From assembly GCA_942159475.1 (NCBI GenBank), contig OW804098.1, forward strand, positions 79,849,178 to 79,913,177: a stretch of 64,000 nt of DNA, in the 5' to 3' direction. This DNA comes from Sthenelais limicola (lineage: Eukaryota > Annelida > Polychaeta > Phyllodocida > Sigalionidae). Shown in pieces: positions 36,058 to 46,791 of the stretch (position 1 is the first letter of the stretch; each line of letters begins with the position of its first letter). Made by a program: the position numbers and the translations under genes. Under the pieces are notes generated by a model. That model ran no database searches. It saw nothing but the letters and a program-made list of their open reading frames with translations, and was not told the origin of the DNA.

Positions 36058-36372
36058 AGCCAGCCACTCTGTGGTATAATGCATGTGGACAAGTGCGCTG
36101 GCATCATATCTTAATCTAATCTTAACATTACAATATTGACAATACTAGCCTGGCATAATGCAGGCAGGCAGGAGAAGATCTCACAGCAAAGACAGACTCT
36201 CTCTCTCTGGTATACACCACCTGATAATGCCTGAATTCCCAGCCATATATATACTAAATATTCTAATAACAGGTCGCCCCTGGCTCCATAACCACACTAT
36301 ACACCCCTCTTATTTCCACAGTCCTTAACCTTAGCCCTCCCTCCTCTACCCTACTCAATATGGCTCTTGGCC

Positions 36373-36561
36373 TTATTATTAATAAATATTACTCATTAAA
36401 TCCATCATTACCACGGTAATTAACTTCTCACATTAATTAATACACTTATTGATTATTGTTACCTGTACATGCGACATTACATCATCACCTGTGAGGTAAT
36501 AAAGAATCAATTTCCCACACTCACTCTCTGTCTGGTTAATGGGGAGAAATACACATAATGA
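36373..36561 (+). repeat. Ngaro-like terminal direct repeat, copy 1 (B1)
   Basis: 189 bp, beginning TTATTATTAATAAATATTAC and ending ACACATAATGA. It differs from 36786-36974 at one position (G/A in CTGTCTRGTTAATGG). It contains AATAAA at 36498-36503, a candidate poly(A) signal for the element transcript. Confidence 0.92.
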
Positions 36562-36785
36562 TGTGGTAATTACTTATAGTCTTTGCTGGGCATTGTGTCT
36601 CTCCCTGGTGACCACAGATAGAGTGATGTATACACCACTGCCACCTACACTTCCCCTCTCTTCGCGCTCCCCTCAGAGCGCGCACCCTCACTTCTCTTCC
36701 AGCCTCCGCTTCATCTAGACTCCCGCTCCTCTCCTTCTTTGACCCACCCTCCCACTCCTTCTCATCATGCGAGTCGGGGGCCAAT

Positions 36786-36974
36786 TTATTATTAATAAAT
36801 ATTACTCATTAAATCCATCATTACCACGGTAATTAACTTCTCACATTAATTAATACACTTATTGATTATTGTTACCTGTACATGCGACATTACATCATCA
36901 CCTGTGAGGTAATAAAGAATCAATTTCCCACACTCACTCTCTGTCTAGTTAATGGGGAGAAATACACATAATGA
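36786..36974 (+). repeat. Ngaro-like terminal direct repeat, copy 2 (B2)
   Basis: Second copy, offset 413 bp from the first, with AATAAA at 36911-36916. The 224-bp spacer 36562-36785 would be A2. Near identity of the copies suggests recent activity or concerted repair. The right end of the element is taken here. Confidence 0.9.
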
Positions 36975-39900
36975 CTCTTAATAAGGCTACTAATGTAGTT
37001 CTATTTACTAAACTCCAATATATACATATCAGTCCTTACAGTGCTGCAAAAAGTATTTCTCCTTTGATAAATTGCTCCATTCAATTTCTTTGAAGTTTTA
37101 CCCCAATTCTTCATATATGAGATATATTGCTATAGCACTGAGGAGAATGTTCACATTTGAACCAACCAAATCTCTAAAGTAACAAAGGCAATTGTAAGCA
37201 AAATTGTTCAGAGATTACGGGCCAGTGTAGTCCAGGGGAAATGTCATGAATAGTTAAACACTGTGTATCTCTCCGTAACCATAGAAGTGTAAGTATAAGG
37301 CTGGATGTTTGATGGGAATCTTAAAGCGGCGATGAAGAAGAAGGATGTATCAACTCTCTGGAGATAAGGTCCTTCATGTGTATGTAGGAAAACTAATGGA
37401 AATGCCTGAGGCTTCACAAATGTTCAGAGGCACATTTAATGCTGAAGTATGGACAACTGGTGAGGAATACGTAACTCAAATTAAATAGTACTTAATGAGT
37501 AGGCTATAGAGTATACGTACTGTTGCACAGTGCAGAATATGTAAGTTTTACAGTTTGGTCCATATAATATAGGTTGACTATAACACATTCTTTGAAGGAG
37601 TGACAATAATACTAGCAACTGATGTTATTTTCTGATTCCACTATTTCTCTAATAGTTATGTCTTTATTGATATCAAAGGGAACTCTTACAATGTGTTGAA
37701 CACTGATACAGGGGTAGACCGATTATTTAGCTAGATAGAGGTCGAGGCACATTAATCCGACCAACCCACGCATTTCGAATTCGATTAAAATCTGTAAAGA
37801 ATATGGTCAGTTTGCAACTCAACTTACCAGATTCACCTTTGTTAGATACAATTGGTTGACCTACCGACATTATAGTTTTCCTGAACCTCCGTCGGCCAGT
37901 CAGCTGAGTGTGTCTCGTACTTCAGTGTGATTCCCCTGTCCTGCATGGGTCGTTGAATTAATGTGGCCTATAGGCCTACTCAATACCAGCGCTTCTCAAT
38001 GCCTTAATTCGGTCGTGGCCTCAGCCGTACAAAGATATGAAATAGACTATAATTTGTCATGCATCATATTGTTGTGTATAGATCAATATGGAATTGTATT
38101 TTTCAGTGATACTTGGAAATAAAATATACATATATAATGTATTGAAATGCAATTCGATCAGATCCTGCAAAATGTTCATTTTCTTAGGGCAGAGGCTATC
38201 CCCCGCCCGCTAATTAGCTATTGCTTGCTGAATCATATTTTAGAAGTGCTAATAGAAAAGAAAAACTTGTATAGCTCATCTGTTGGAAATTGATCTCTAA
38301 TTGTAATGACATAAAATGATATATTGGAGGAAATGATACTGCTATCATGATAGACGCAGCTACCTGTATTTGTATGTAACACCTATGCAAAAATAAAAGA
38401 ATTCTTGAATTGAATTAGCCTGCCCAGGCTAGAATGTTCTCATATGGCATCGAGTGCGCTTCTTATTATCTACCACGACACCTACAATGACCTGTCACGC
38501 TAAATGGCAGCCTTTCACAGAACTGCCACACATCTTCTAATCACCAATGTGCACGATAATTTCCAGTACATCAAAAGTATCAAAAAGTAGATCATGGCAA
38601 AACACCCACACATTGACCATCAAAAGTTAGTCAATTATCGCGCAAAGTGCACCAGCTGACACTTATTAACTGATACTAAACCTATAATCAACTCCTTATC
38701 CTTCCCCACAAAAAAAGTTAAGTTCATGATTGTGTTAACTGCCTTCGTGCAACCATTCCCATCCTTCAAATTTGCCTTTTAAAATGTCCCACCTCCGTAA
38801 ATGGATCGTCAGTTTTGGATATTGAGACAGCGCCATCTATCAATACTAGCGCTCACTGTTTGCTCCCTCAAATTCAATGGAATCGATAGGAGACGGAAGC
38901 TGTTTGCTCAACCCTGCGCATGGGACATGCGCAGTGGGCTGCTCTCACGTTGGGCAAGCATCTTAAGGAAATTCAGGCAACACTGAGCGCCAGTTTTTCC
39001 CCTGTCTCCTGAAGAAAGGCTAATTTGAAATTTTGTAACAAACAACGTACGTGACTGTGTTGTTGCCTCTCTTTCTAACCAGTGGAGTCCAGATCCTAAA
39101 ACGGTCTCAGTTGTGAAAATTTGAATACCCACAGAACTCCATGACACTGGCCACGAGGTGGACAAAAATTAAACTCGTAGGTTGTTTTGTACAAAAGATA
39201 TGCATGTGCAGAAACTATTTTAAAGGGTTTTTAAACACGGGATATAACTTTACAAACGAGCCACCATTAACTGCAAAACTGTGAAGGTTAAATGTAGTAC
39301 AAGTTCGACTAGTTTAGTTAGCTAACATTAATGTATATTCTCTTTAATACCTCATTTTTCATGTGCATAAGTGAGCTACATGAGCCACCGTTTTATTGTT
39401 GTACAGCATAACACAATTAATTGATTATCCTTGATGGATAATGCGTTTGTTGTATCTGTATTTAAATATGTATTAGTCCTCTGAGGAATATTTATGATGA
39501 AATATTATGATCAATGAGTCAATAATGCCAATATAACAATTCTATGATGAAACATGTCTTAAATAACTATATAATACCTCTTTCTTACAACAGCCCAGGA
39601 AGCGCCTCAAACAGATTTGAAGCGCTTTAGAACTACAATTCGATTGTGTCAAAGTTCAGCGATCTTGCGATTTGCACGGAAAGTCTTGGAAATGTTTTGG
39701 GGTTGCTTTACAGACTGAAAAACTAGCCTTAAAAATCAATTTCAAAAGAATAATCAAGTCTGATTGATTGATTACTAACTAAATTGCAATTAATCAAATT
39801 GGCTTTGGCTATTGGATATTTTGTTCACATTTTTTTTCAACACAATTAGTCTCTTCTCAATCAGGCATACATTAATGATCCATTTGCTTTTCCTATTTTC

Positions 39901-40209
39901 ATTTTCTAATATCTCACTCTTTTCGTGTGACAGTCCAACAATTTCATTGGTCAACTTCAACCTAAAAAATAGTAGCCTACCTGTATGTACATGCATGGCT
40001 ATATTCCTTTTTTTTGAAGATTTTATATATACTAGGTAATAACAGGTTTTTCAACTCAGGTGGAAAAGCTGATGACTGATTGACCCGTTTCTCCAGCTAA
40101 TGAAACATACTGCATTTTGTGTCCTGTGTTGGGAGATAATCATTAACCAATAATAAACTCATATATTGCTGTACAACACAATTGATTCTTTACTTTCCAT
40201 ATTTTGCAG
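36975..40209. other. Intron sequence between the Ngaro-like element and the K2P 3' exon
   Basis: No exon recognised. A GTAAGTTGAG donor-like motif on the minus strand near 37830 has no good acceptor. TGCGCATGGGACATGCGCA at 38914-38932 is a near-palindrome of two NRF1-like half sites. The 3' splice region before 40210 is pyrimidine-rich (TTCTTTACTTTCCATATTTT, then GCAG). Confidence 0.45.
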
Positions 40210-40982
40210 GCTATGGTCACATTGCTCCGCGCACTACCTGGGGAAGATTTGTGACTATTATCTACGCCCTGTTCGGCATCCCACTAACCCTCTTAACCAT
40301 CACCAACCTGGGCGGTTTCATGGCTACAACCTTTAGGTTTATCTACAAAAACATATGTTGCGGCTTGTGCTGCATTTGCTGCGTCTGCTGCAGGTCCAGA
40401 CCCCAAGCCGACATCAACTCAGCCACTGTGAAATACAGAGACCCGCAAAATGGAGAGGCCGGTGCATCAAGGTCACTCACAGGGTCCCCTGATGCCGGTG
40501 GCGCCAGCAGTGGCGGTGTTGAGGACCAACAACCGCAACCTCCGAAAAAGTATCCCCTACGTGTGGTGTGGCGTAAGGGTTTACGGAGAATGTTCCGAAC
40601 TGAAGACAACAAACGAGTGTCAGTACCAATTACTGTCAGTGTTCTAGTAATGTCCTCTTATATTATAGCCGGAGCTGTTTTATTTACTTTATGGGAACCG
40701 GACTGGGATTATGTAATCGGTGCATATTTCTGTTTTATAACGCTTACGACTATAGGATTTGGGGATTTCGTTCCTGGCACCTCTGAAGACTCTTGGGCAA
40801 ACCAGGAGAAGTTGGTTCTCTGTGCTTTCTACCTATTATTTGGCTTAGCACTCATTGCTATGTGCTTTGATCTGATGCAAGAAGAAGCTAGGAATATGGT
40901 TCGTGCATTTGGAGTGAAGTTGGGAATAATTTCAAAGGAGAAGAAACCTAGCCCTTCAGCAGAAGAGAGACCCGGTTACTAA
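40210..40982 (+). CDS. K2P potassium channel, C-terminal exon
   Basis: The exon completes the filter (GYG at 166-168, numbering from the ATG at 78) and encodes M2 (about 177-204, with GIPLTLLTITNLGG). A striking cluster of eight cysteines in 12 residues follows (215-226), a likely palmitoylation site. Then come a variable Pro/Gly-rich M2-M3 loop, M3 (about 302-327), pore 2 with TTIGFGD (GFG at 348-350), M4 (about 366-386, YLLFGLALIAMCF) and a short basic C-terminus ending at TAA 40980-40982. Two pore loops in one chain, GYG then GFG, is the K2P signature; two chains make a channel. The two exons give 422 residues, a normal length. Confidence 0.95.
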
Positions 40983-41852
40983 AAACAGTCAGCACTTTTC
41001 AGCAATTAGATCTATAACATTTATTAAGTGAGTGATCTCTTGTAAAATGTGTACAACCAAATAGTCTTAGAACCTTACATGATCAGATGGAGAACAACAC
41101 CGAGGAAGCAAGTCTATCTATATATTACAGTATCTTCTTTTGTGGTTCACTTCTTCTTGTTACTCCAATCACTGATAGGCTAGGGCATCAGAAAGTACAC
41201 CCATGTCGGCCAGCTCTACACATTTAATGCATTTTGTTGAATTAGACTGAAAAGTGATATATTTGTAGATAGGCCTATATCTGAATATATTCGATTCTGC
41301 GTTGATTAAAGGGAATCCGAATCACATACTATAATGAATTGTATTTTGTACCTAATTTTGTCTTAACTTTTCGTTGTTTGAAATAGTTCAGGCGAATTGT
41401 ATATTTTCCTCAACACGGATCAGAATGTCCCTGGTAGAGGGTAATCAGGTGTAATTTAAAAGTTATTTGTAAATGCACATTGACAAGTAATCTTTATGGA
41501 AGATTTGAAAAAATATGTGCTCATTATATTGTTGAAATAGTTCATTTCCCATCTAAACACAGTGATTTATGAATTTGAATTTTGAATTCAAATGCCATGG
41601 CAGTATGTATGGAAACTTGCGGAAGATTAAGATAGGGTATGTAGAAACGAATGATAGTTATATTAATATAGACATATTGACTGGGGATGTTACAGCTTAA
41701 ACTGCAATAAACTACAGGAAAATCTGATGGAAAAAGATCAACGTCAATATATACGCATAGACACAAGAGAAGTCCCAGTATGTATTTCCATTTCCATTCA
41801 TTTTTTCAGAGGGCAGAAGACAAATGGTGGTAGTAGATCCACATGGATGTGC
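40983..41852 (+). other. Presumed 3' UTR and downstream flank of the K2P gene
   Basis: AATAAA at 41706-41711 is a candidate poly(A) signal about 720 bp after the stop, but other AT-rich hexamers occur and the true site cannot be fixed. No other coding sequence is recognised here. Confidence 0.4.
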
Positions 41853-42095
41853 ATATGGGTCAGATTTTCAGAAAATGTACAATTATCAGCTGTACACATT
41901 TAGTAAATTCTGCTAAATTAGGGTGAAATTTGGTCAATACTTGGTAAATTCGAGTATATTCGGCATTGCATTGATTCTAGCAATCTGTTTGGTTAGGTTG
42001 AACTGTATTTTGAACTGTATTTCCGCCTAAAATTTGGGTTCTTTCAGAAGATTGGCGAAGTTGAATTGTACATTTTCCGAAAATCTGACCCATAT
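41853..42095. mobile_element. 243-bp MITE (family A) with 32-bp TIRs
   Basis: The arms 41853-41884 and 42064-42095 match at 31 of 32 positions; the ends read ATATGGGTCAGATTTTCRGA. TA may be the duplicated target (CA-TATGGG ... CCCATA-TAG). The interior shares TAGTAAATTCTGCTAAATT and ATACTTGGTAAATT blocks with 60818-61027. Non-coding. Confidence 0.85.
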
Positions 42096-43993
42096 AGTTG
42101 TATTATACAAAGATTCACGTCAAAGTCTTTGTGACCGCTAATTGCTGGTCAAAGTCTTCATTGTCTATTGAGGAAGGTCACTGTCTCAATGTCTAATAGT
42201 TTTAGAACACTTGGGAGAGGTTCCAACACACTATACACTTTACGTTCTTTTTTAAAATTTAATTAAAGGCCGATACATTTAAAATAGTTCATGCGTAAAG
42301 ACGCTACTCCGTCATGGACACTGTTAATTTCTTCCACTTTCATATGGGCGATGTTATAAGCTGACCACTGTTGTTAACACACCTTGTCGTCTTCATTATT
42401 TTATCATTTTGCCTTTGATTCTATTCGTAGGCCTCAGTGATTATGCTATTGCATCTTTAATATTAAAAGTTAGTTCAAAGTTATTTAATGTTTTCCCTTA
42501 TTTGTGTGGTAGCTTATGCAAAACAAGGCATCATCACCTGCACATCTTGTAAAAAATGCTCTGATTATACAGTAGATACAGAATCTCAAAATTCTACTTG
42601 GGGGCATAGATTAAATTGATTAAACTGATTAAATTATGTGTGTATGCCACTTGTGCTCACTTATATTTGCTAAGAAAATCGAAGATGGCTGCCAATTTTA
42701 TCTCAAATAACTCTGTGAATAATGCAATGACATCTTAGGTCAAATAAAACTAACTCTCAATTAATACCATTCACATAATTCTACATGCAGTTTTCTTTTT
42801 TTAAGGTTTCCCCTTCCAAAGGCGGTTACGAGCACCAAAGGCGGTATGAGCACCAAAGGCAGTACTAATGCCAAAGGTGCTCGTAGGGGGCTTACTGGAA
42901 AACGTTCCACTTTTGCCTGCTGTATTTACAAATGTCCACATCCTGAGTATTTAAATGACAATACAACTCTGCATCCTGCCACCTGAATTTCAGACGAACT
43001 GCCGTACACATCGTGGGGATCTTACACTCTTGCAAAGTAATTAAAAACGCTATTTCTACTTGAAATACATTGCCAAGATGTTGAAATGCAGAAAGAGCAT
43101 GCTTTTCTACCCCTAAATTTTGTCTATGTCAAGGTCAGTTGTTAAATATGGCAGATAACTTTTCAGTTAGCCTACATTAGTAGATAATAAAAAGATGGCC
43201 AAAGTACATTAATTATTGCATTGAAGCCGGCACATCACCAGAAATAACACTCCTGCAAAGTAATGAAAAACGTTATTTATACGCAAAATACATTGCCAAG
43301 TTAAAATTATGAAAGGGCATACTTTTCTACTCTCATATATCTAGTTTTATCAACACTTGTATTTAAATAAGGATATTGGTGGATAAATAAGGAAGATCGG
43401 AGCGAAAGTATATCATGTACCTTGACCTAGCCCTAGTAGCGTCTTCTAATTTTCCCAACATTATTAATGATGGCCTACTTGCTTTCTGGACAAATCACAA
43501 AATTTAACAAGAAATTTTCACTGTGACCAAGGAAAGAATCCCATTGCTATTATAGGGCCTCGGTCTAAATAATAGACCCCACTTCCCCACCCGCCATCGA
43601 TCCCCACTCTTGTAGGCCCAGCCCCTCCATGGGGGAAAAAGCGTTGTCCAGGACGCATTTCTTACAGCGCTGTCAAGTCTCTGTTTCAGATGATCTTTCA
43701 ATTGATGTATTGTACATGTCACTCTAACCAAAATCTACAGCAATTAAACAGATAGTCCCATTATCAGTTCAATTCAAAAACCTCTACTTTTACGAATATC
43801 TGTAGCTTGGATCTCTGGTGTCAAGTCAGCCATCTATTGCTTCCCATATAAGATCGAATATGTGTCAATCTATTGCCATGAAATAAATCAACAGATTTTA
43901 AAATTTAAGTAAAGAAATAATTTTGATGTGATTTGGAATGCACCGCATGGTTGTTCTAAAAAAGGTGTATCAGACCCACAAGAAGTAATAATG
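42096..43993. other. Intergenic sequence with a 225-bp tandem duplication
   Basis: The block around 43022-43120 (TGCAAAGTAATTAAAAACGC ... TGCTTTTCTAC) recurs around 43255-43345 (TGCAAAGTAATGAAAAACGT ... TACTTTTCTAC). A small cluster near 42830-42887 repeats GAGCACCAAAGGC and closes with GGTGCTCGT, forming a 9-bp hairpin. No gene is recognised. Confidence 0.5.
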
Positions 43994-45982
43994 TATATGG
44001 TCGATTCCAGTGAAATCAGGGCCAAAACCTACATTTTTGCATTTTGGGCTGTAAATGGAACTATATAGATGTTACGGAATTCATATTTTCTTGAGATAAA
44101 ACATGCTATAGACCCATCCACCTCTACTGTAATTTCTTTCATAGCTTTTCATATGGGGTATCTCTGCAGTAGCCAAAATTTACCAACGATAGATTACGAA
44201 TGCACACCCTAAATATTGCATTATTGCAAAGATATCTATTATCTGAGAACATCTTAAAACAATGAAATGTGCTCAAAATATACTGGAAGTTAATGTATTA
44301 ATGTAAATGAATAGCAACAAATATAATTTTATCATCATCAAATATGAAGTCACCAGGCTCAGCTGTTCATGACAAAGTCCCCCCAATTTTACTTTAAGCG
44401 ATAGATTACGATTTACACGTTTTTCCTACATATCTTTTTTTGTGTTAAAGGTTAATAAAAGATATTTCTCAAATACGTGACTAAATGTTTTTCATAAATT
44501 ATCACCAATTTTCTTGGTTCTGCCACAATTTCTAAAGCTACTAGAGCAATTACAGATGCATAAATCGTATTTGTGTTGATTTCCAATGTAGCATGACAAA
44601 TAGCAACGTTTGATGAATAAATAATAAAGCATAAGCTACCATCTTTCGTATAATTGATCAATGTCCATGTCTTGATAGGTAACATCGACCAAAATACTCA
44701 GATATGTTGTTATTTCTCTTATACACGTGATCGAATGTAAACGTAATCTATCGCGATAGAAAGAATGACATGATAGATTATGAATGACATGGTAAAAATG
44801 TCATTTCCGAAAGCAAGAATCATCTAGAATTAATTTATATTGCTTAGAATATCTGGGACGGGACAAAGTCAGAGAACTGACATGATTTCTTGCATTAAAT
44901 AGTAAAATTTCTCGTAGAACACCACAAATAAAAGATCATGAAACATTACGAATGACATAATTGAATACAAAAGACACTGGAAAAGGGATATTTATGGAAG
45001 CAGGAGTAATCATGGATTAATTTATATTGCTTTGAATATATGGAAAGACATAAGGTCAGAGAAATAACATGAAATGTGTCTTTAAATAGCAGGGTTTAAA
45101 AAAAGAGAGATAGATTACGTATGACGGGATAGATAACGTATGACAGGTTATGAATGACACTGGAAATGGGGTGTTTTTGAAAGCAGAACTCTTTTTCAAA
45201 ATGATTTTTTTGTTTAGAATGTATGGGAAGAAATAAAGTCTAAGAAATCACATGAATATTTACATAGGAATTCTGCTTTTTTGTTGAAAATATGGTGGTT
45301 ATTCAACGGAAGTCAGCTTGTGATTATGAAATAGGAATAAATGAATGATAATAATAACAGTTTTATCACCTTAGCTATTATCTGATATTGGTAAATAATC
45401 CCAATATGACCAGAAATGACTGTAGCGATAGATTACGTATACATGCTTTTCAATTATGCATAAATACATTAATATACTAGGTGCAAATGGTTTTCACCTA
45501 TGCACAGCCCTAATCGTTCACTTTAATGACAGATTTGGAGATTTACTCTTTATGAGATATGGGGTATAGTGCACGAATTAGCACAACGTCACTTAGGATA
45601 AACTCAATGAAGGGTACATAGGAAAGATTTTTAAATACACACAGAAAATAATAAAAGTTAAAAACACTTTTTTTGTCAACATTCTAATCTAAGTCAAGCG
45701 GTTCTAGAAGTTTTTAAATAATTAAAATTGGGACATTTCCAACTAAACATTTATAAATATGTCATATTTAATCTTTAGTGATGTCATTCGTAATCTTTCA
45801 CTAATTTCCAATGCAAAAACTTCTACTACCACTAGTTCCCAGAATTTCACGAGTTAAGAGCTAAGATTTTGGGCTTTTCATCCTTCGACCATCTTTATTC
45901 AATGACATGAAAATGATAACAATTGGATACAATGACAAAAAACACATAATGGCCCCGCATTTGGCTGGAATCGACCAATATA
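43994..45982. mobile_element. 2.0 kb non-autonomous TIR element with internal tandem repeats
   Basis: The left end (43994-44024) and right end (45950-45982) share TGGTCGATTCCAG exactly, plus AAAT and GGGCCA further in. Inside is a degenerate array described next. There is no ORF that could be a transposase, so mobility would depend on a partner. Confidence 0.65.
44187..45441. repeat. Degenerate 187-bp tandem array with GATAGATTACG motifs
   Basis: CGATAGATTACG or close variants occur near 44187, 44399, 44771, 44945, 45110, 45130 and 45425, with inverted copies near 44742 and 45782. AATTAATTTATATTGCTT and diverged versions occur at 44829, 45015 and about 45201, giving a period near 187 bp. AAAGCARRA and AAGTCAGAGAA-type blocks repeat in register. 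Confidence 0.6.
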
Positions 45983-46114
45983 TATAGGCCTATGTATCAT
46001 CGAGAGTGAGGGATCCAAAAGCGATGATGCATAGCTTACATTTTCACTTCAAGTGTGTCTGAAGAATGCACTCTGCAGAAATCACATGTGGTTTCGTGGG
46101 TTGTGGGTTGTGGG

Positions 46115-46187
46115 TGAGTGAGTGAGATTGGTTGCTTTACGCCCTTATCAACACATTAAAGCTTATATATATCAAGGGCGGGAGAGC
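46115..46187 (+). repeat. SINE/MITE-like repeat, copy 1
   Basis: GAGATTGGTTGCTTTACGCC followed by CTTATCAACACATTAAAGC and ATCAAGGGCGGGAGAG. The same order and strand recur at 55233-55302. Flanked by GGGTTGTGGGTTGTGGG runs and followed by a purine-rich tract with a duplicated TCATACCCAGGA (46210 and 46283). Copy number elsewhere is unknown. Confidence 0.55.
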
Positions 46188-46791
46188 TGAGAGGGAGGCA
46201 GTTTATGATCATACCCAGGAAATAGAGATAGAGAAGAAGGGAGAGAGAGACAGACAAAAGAGACAGAAAGGCATTTTATGGTCATACCCAGGACCATTTT
46301 GGGTTTTGGGTTTTGGGTTGTGGGTTGTGATATAATGGGTTTTCTTACACCCCTGTGACATAGTTGCCTATACCCTCAACATGGTACCACCCACTTACTT
46401 GATTCACTTGCCTTGCCCTAGAATGAGAAAAACGAACAATATAACTTTATATAACCTCAACTTCTAATAGGCCTGGAAAGCTTACTTTTGTTAGATAGTA
46501 AAATAGGGAGGGTAGCGTTAAGCAGCAGCGAGTAAATTACCGCTATTTAGACTGTTATTATATGAATCAATTCCTTAAAAAGTATTGATGGTGGGACATT
46601 ACTAGAAAATTTGATTTCTTTTGTATTCTGTTAAATCTAAGCGCCAAATTGACATGGCCAAGAGAAACAGACTCTTCTTGTCAAAAAACTGTCAGGGACT
46701 ATTTTCTCTCCAACAAAACAAACAAAAACAGATGAGGACAATTTTATTTTTATTAATATTATCTAATCTTTTTTGTTCTTTTACTACTCAT

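Larger units (their letters stand above)
31935..36974 (+). mobile_element. Ngaro/DIRS-like tyrosine-recombinase retrotransposon
   Basis: Three + strand ORFs lie in the usual order: Gag-like with a Cys/His cluster, RT-RNase H, and a tyrosine recombinase. They are followed by two nearly identical 189-bp direct repeats separated by 224 bp. A B1-A2-B2 right end is typical of Ngaro/PAT elements, which integrate through a recombinase instead of an integrase. The matching A1 copy expected at the left end was not found, so the left boundary is approximate and the element may be 5' truncated. All three ORFs are long and uninterrupted, so the copy is young relative to the LINE. It sits in sense orientation in the K2P intron. 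Confidence 0.85.
574..40209 (+). other. 39.6 kb intron of the K2P channel gene
   Basis: The intron begins GTAAGTG after base 573 and ends TTTTGCAG at 40209. Both flanking coding frames match (phase 1). No convincing host exon was found on either strand inside it. It holds a LINE, a Ngaro-like retrotransposon and many smaller inverted-repeat elements, listed separately. Confidence 0.85.

Noticed and set aside
36536..36784. 82-codon frame on the minus strand rich in Glu/Arg
   Set aside because: It covers the spacer between Ngaro terminal repeats and is a by-product of a CT-rich tract.
37770..37880. Possible minus-strand exon ending at a strong GTAAGTTGAG donor
   Set aside because: The only acceptor candidate lacks a pyrimidine tract and the frames show no domain.
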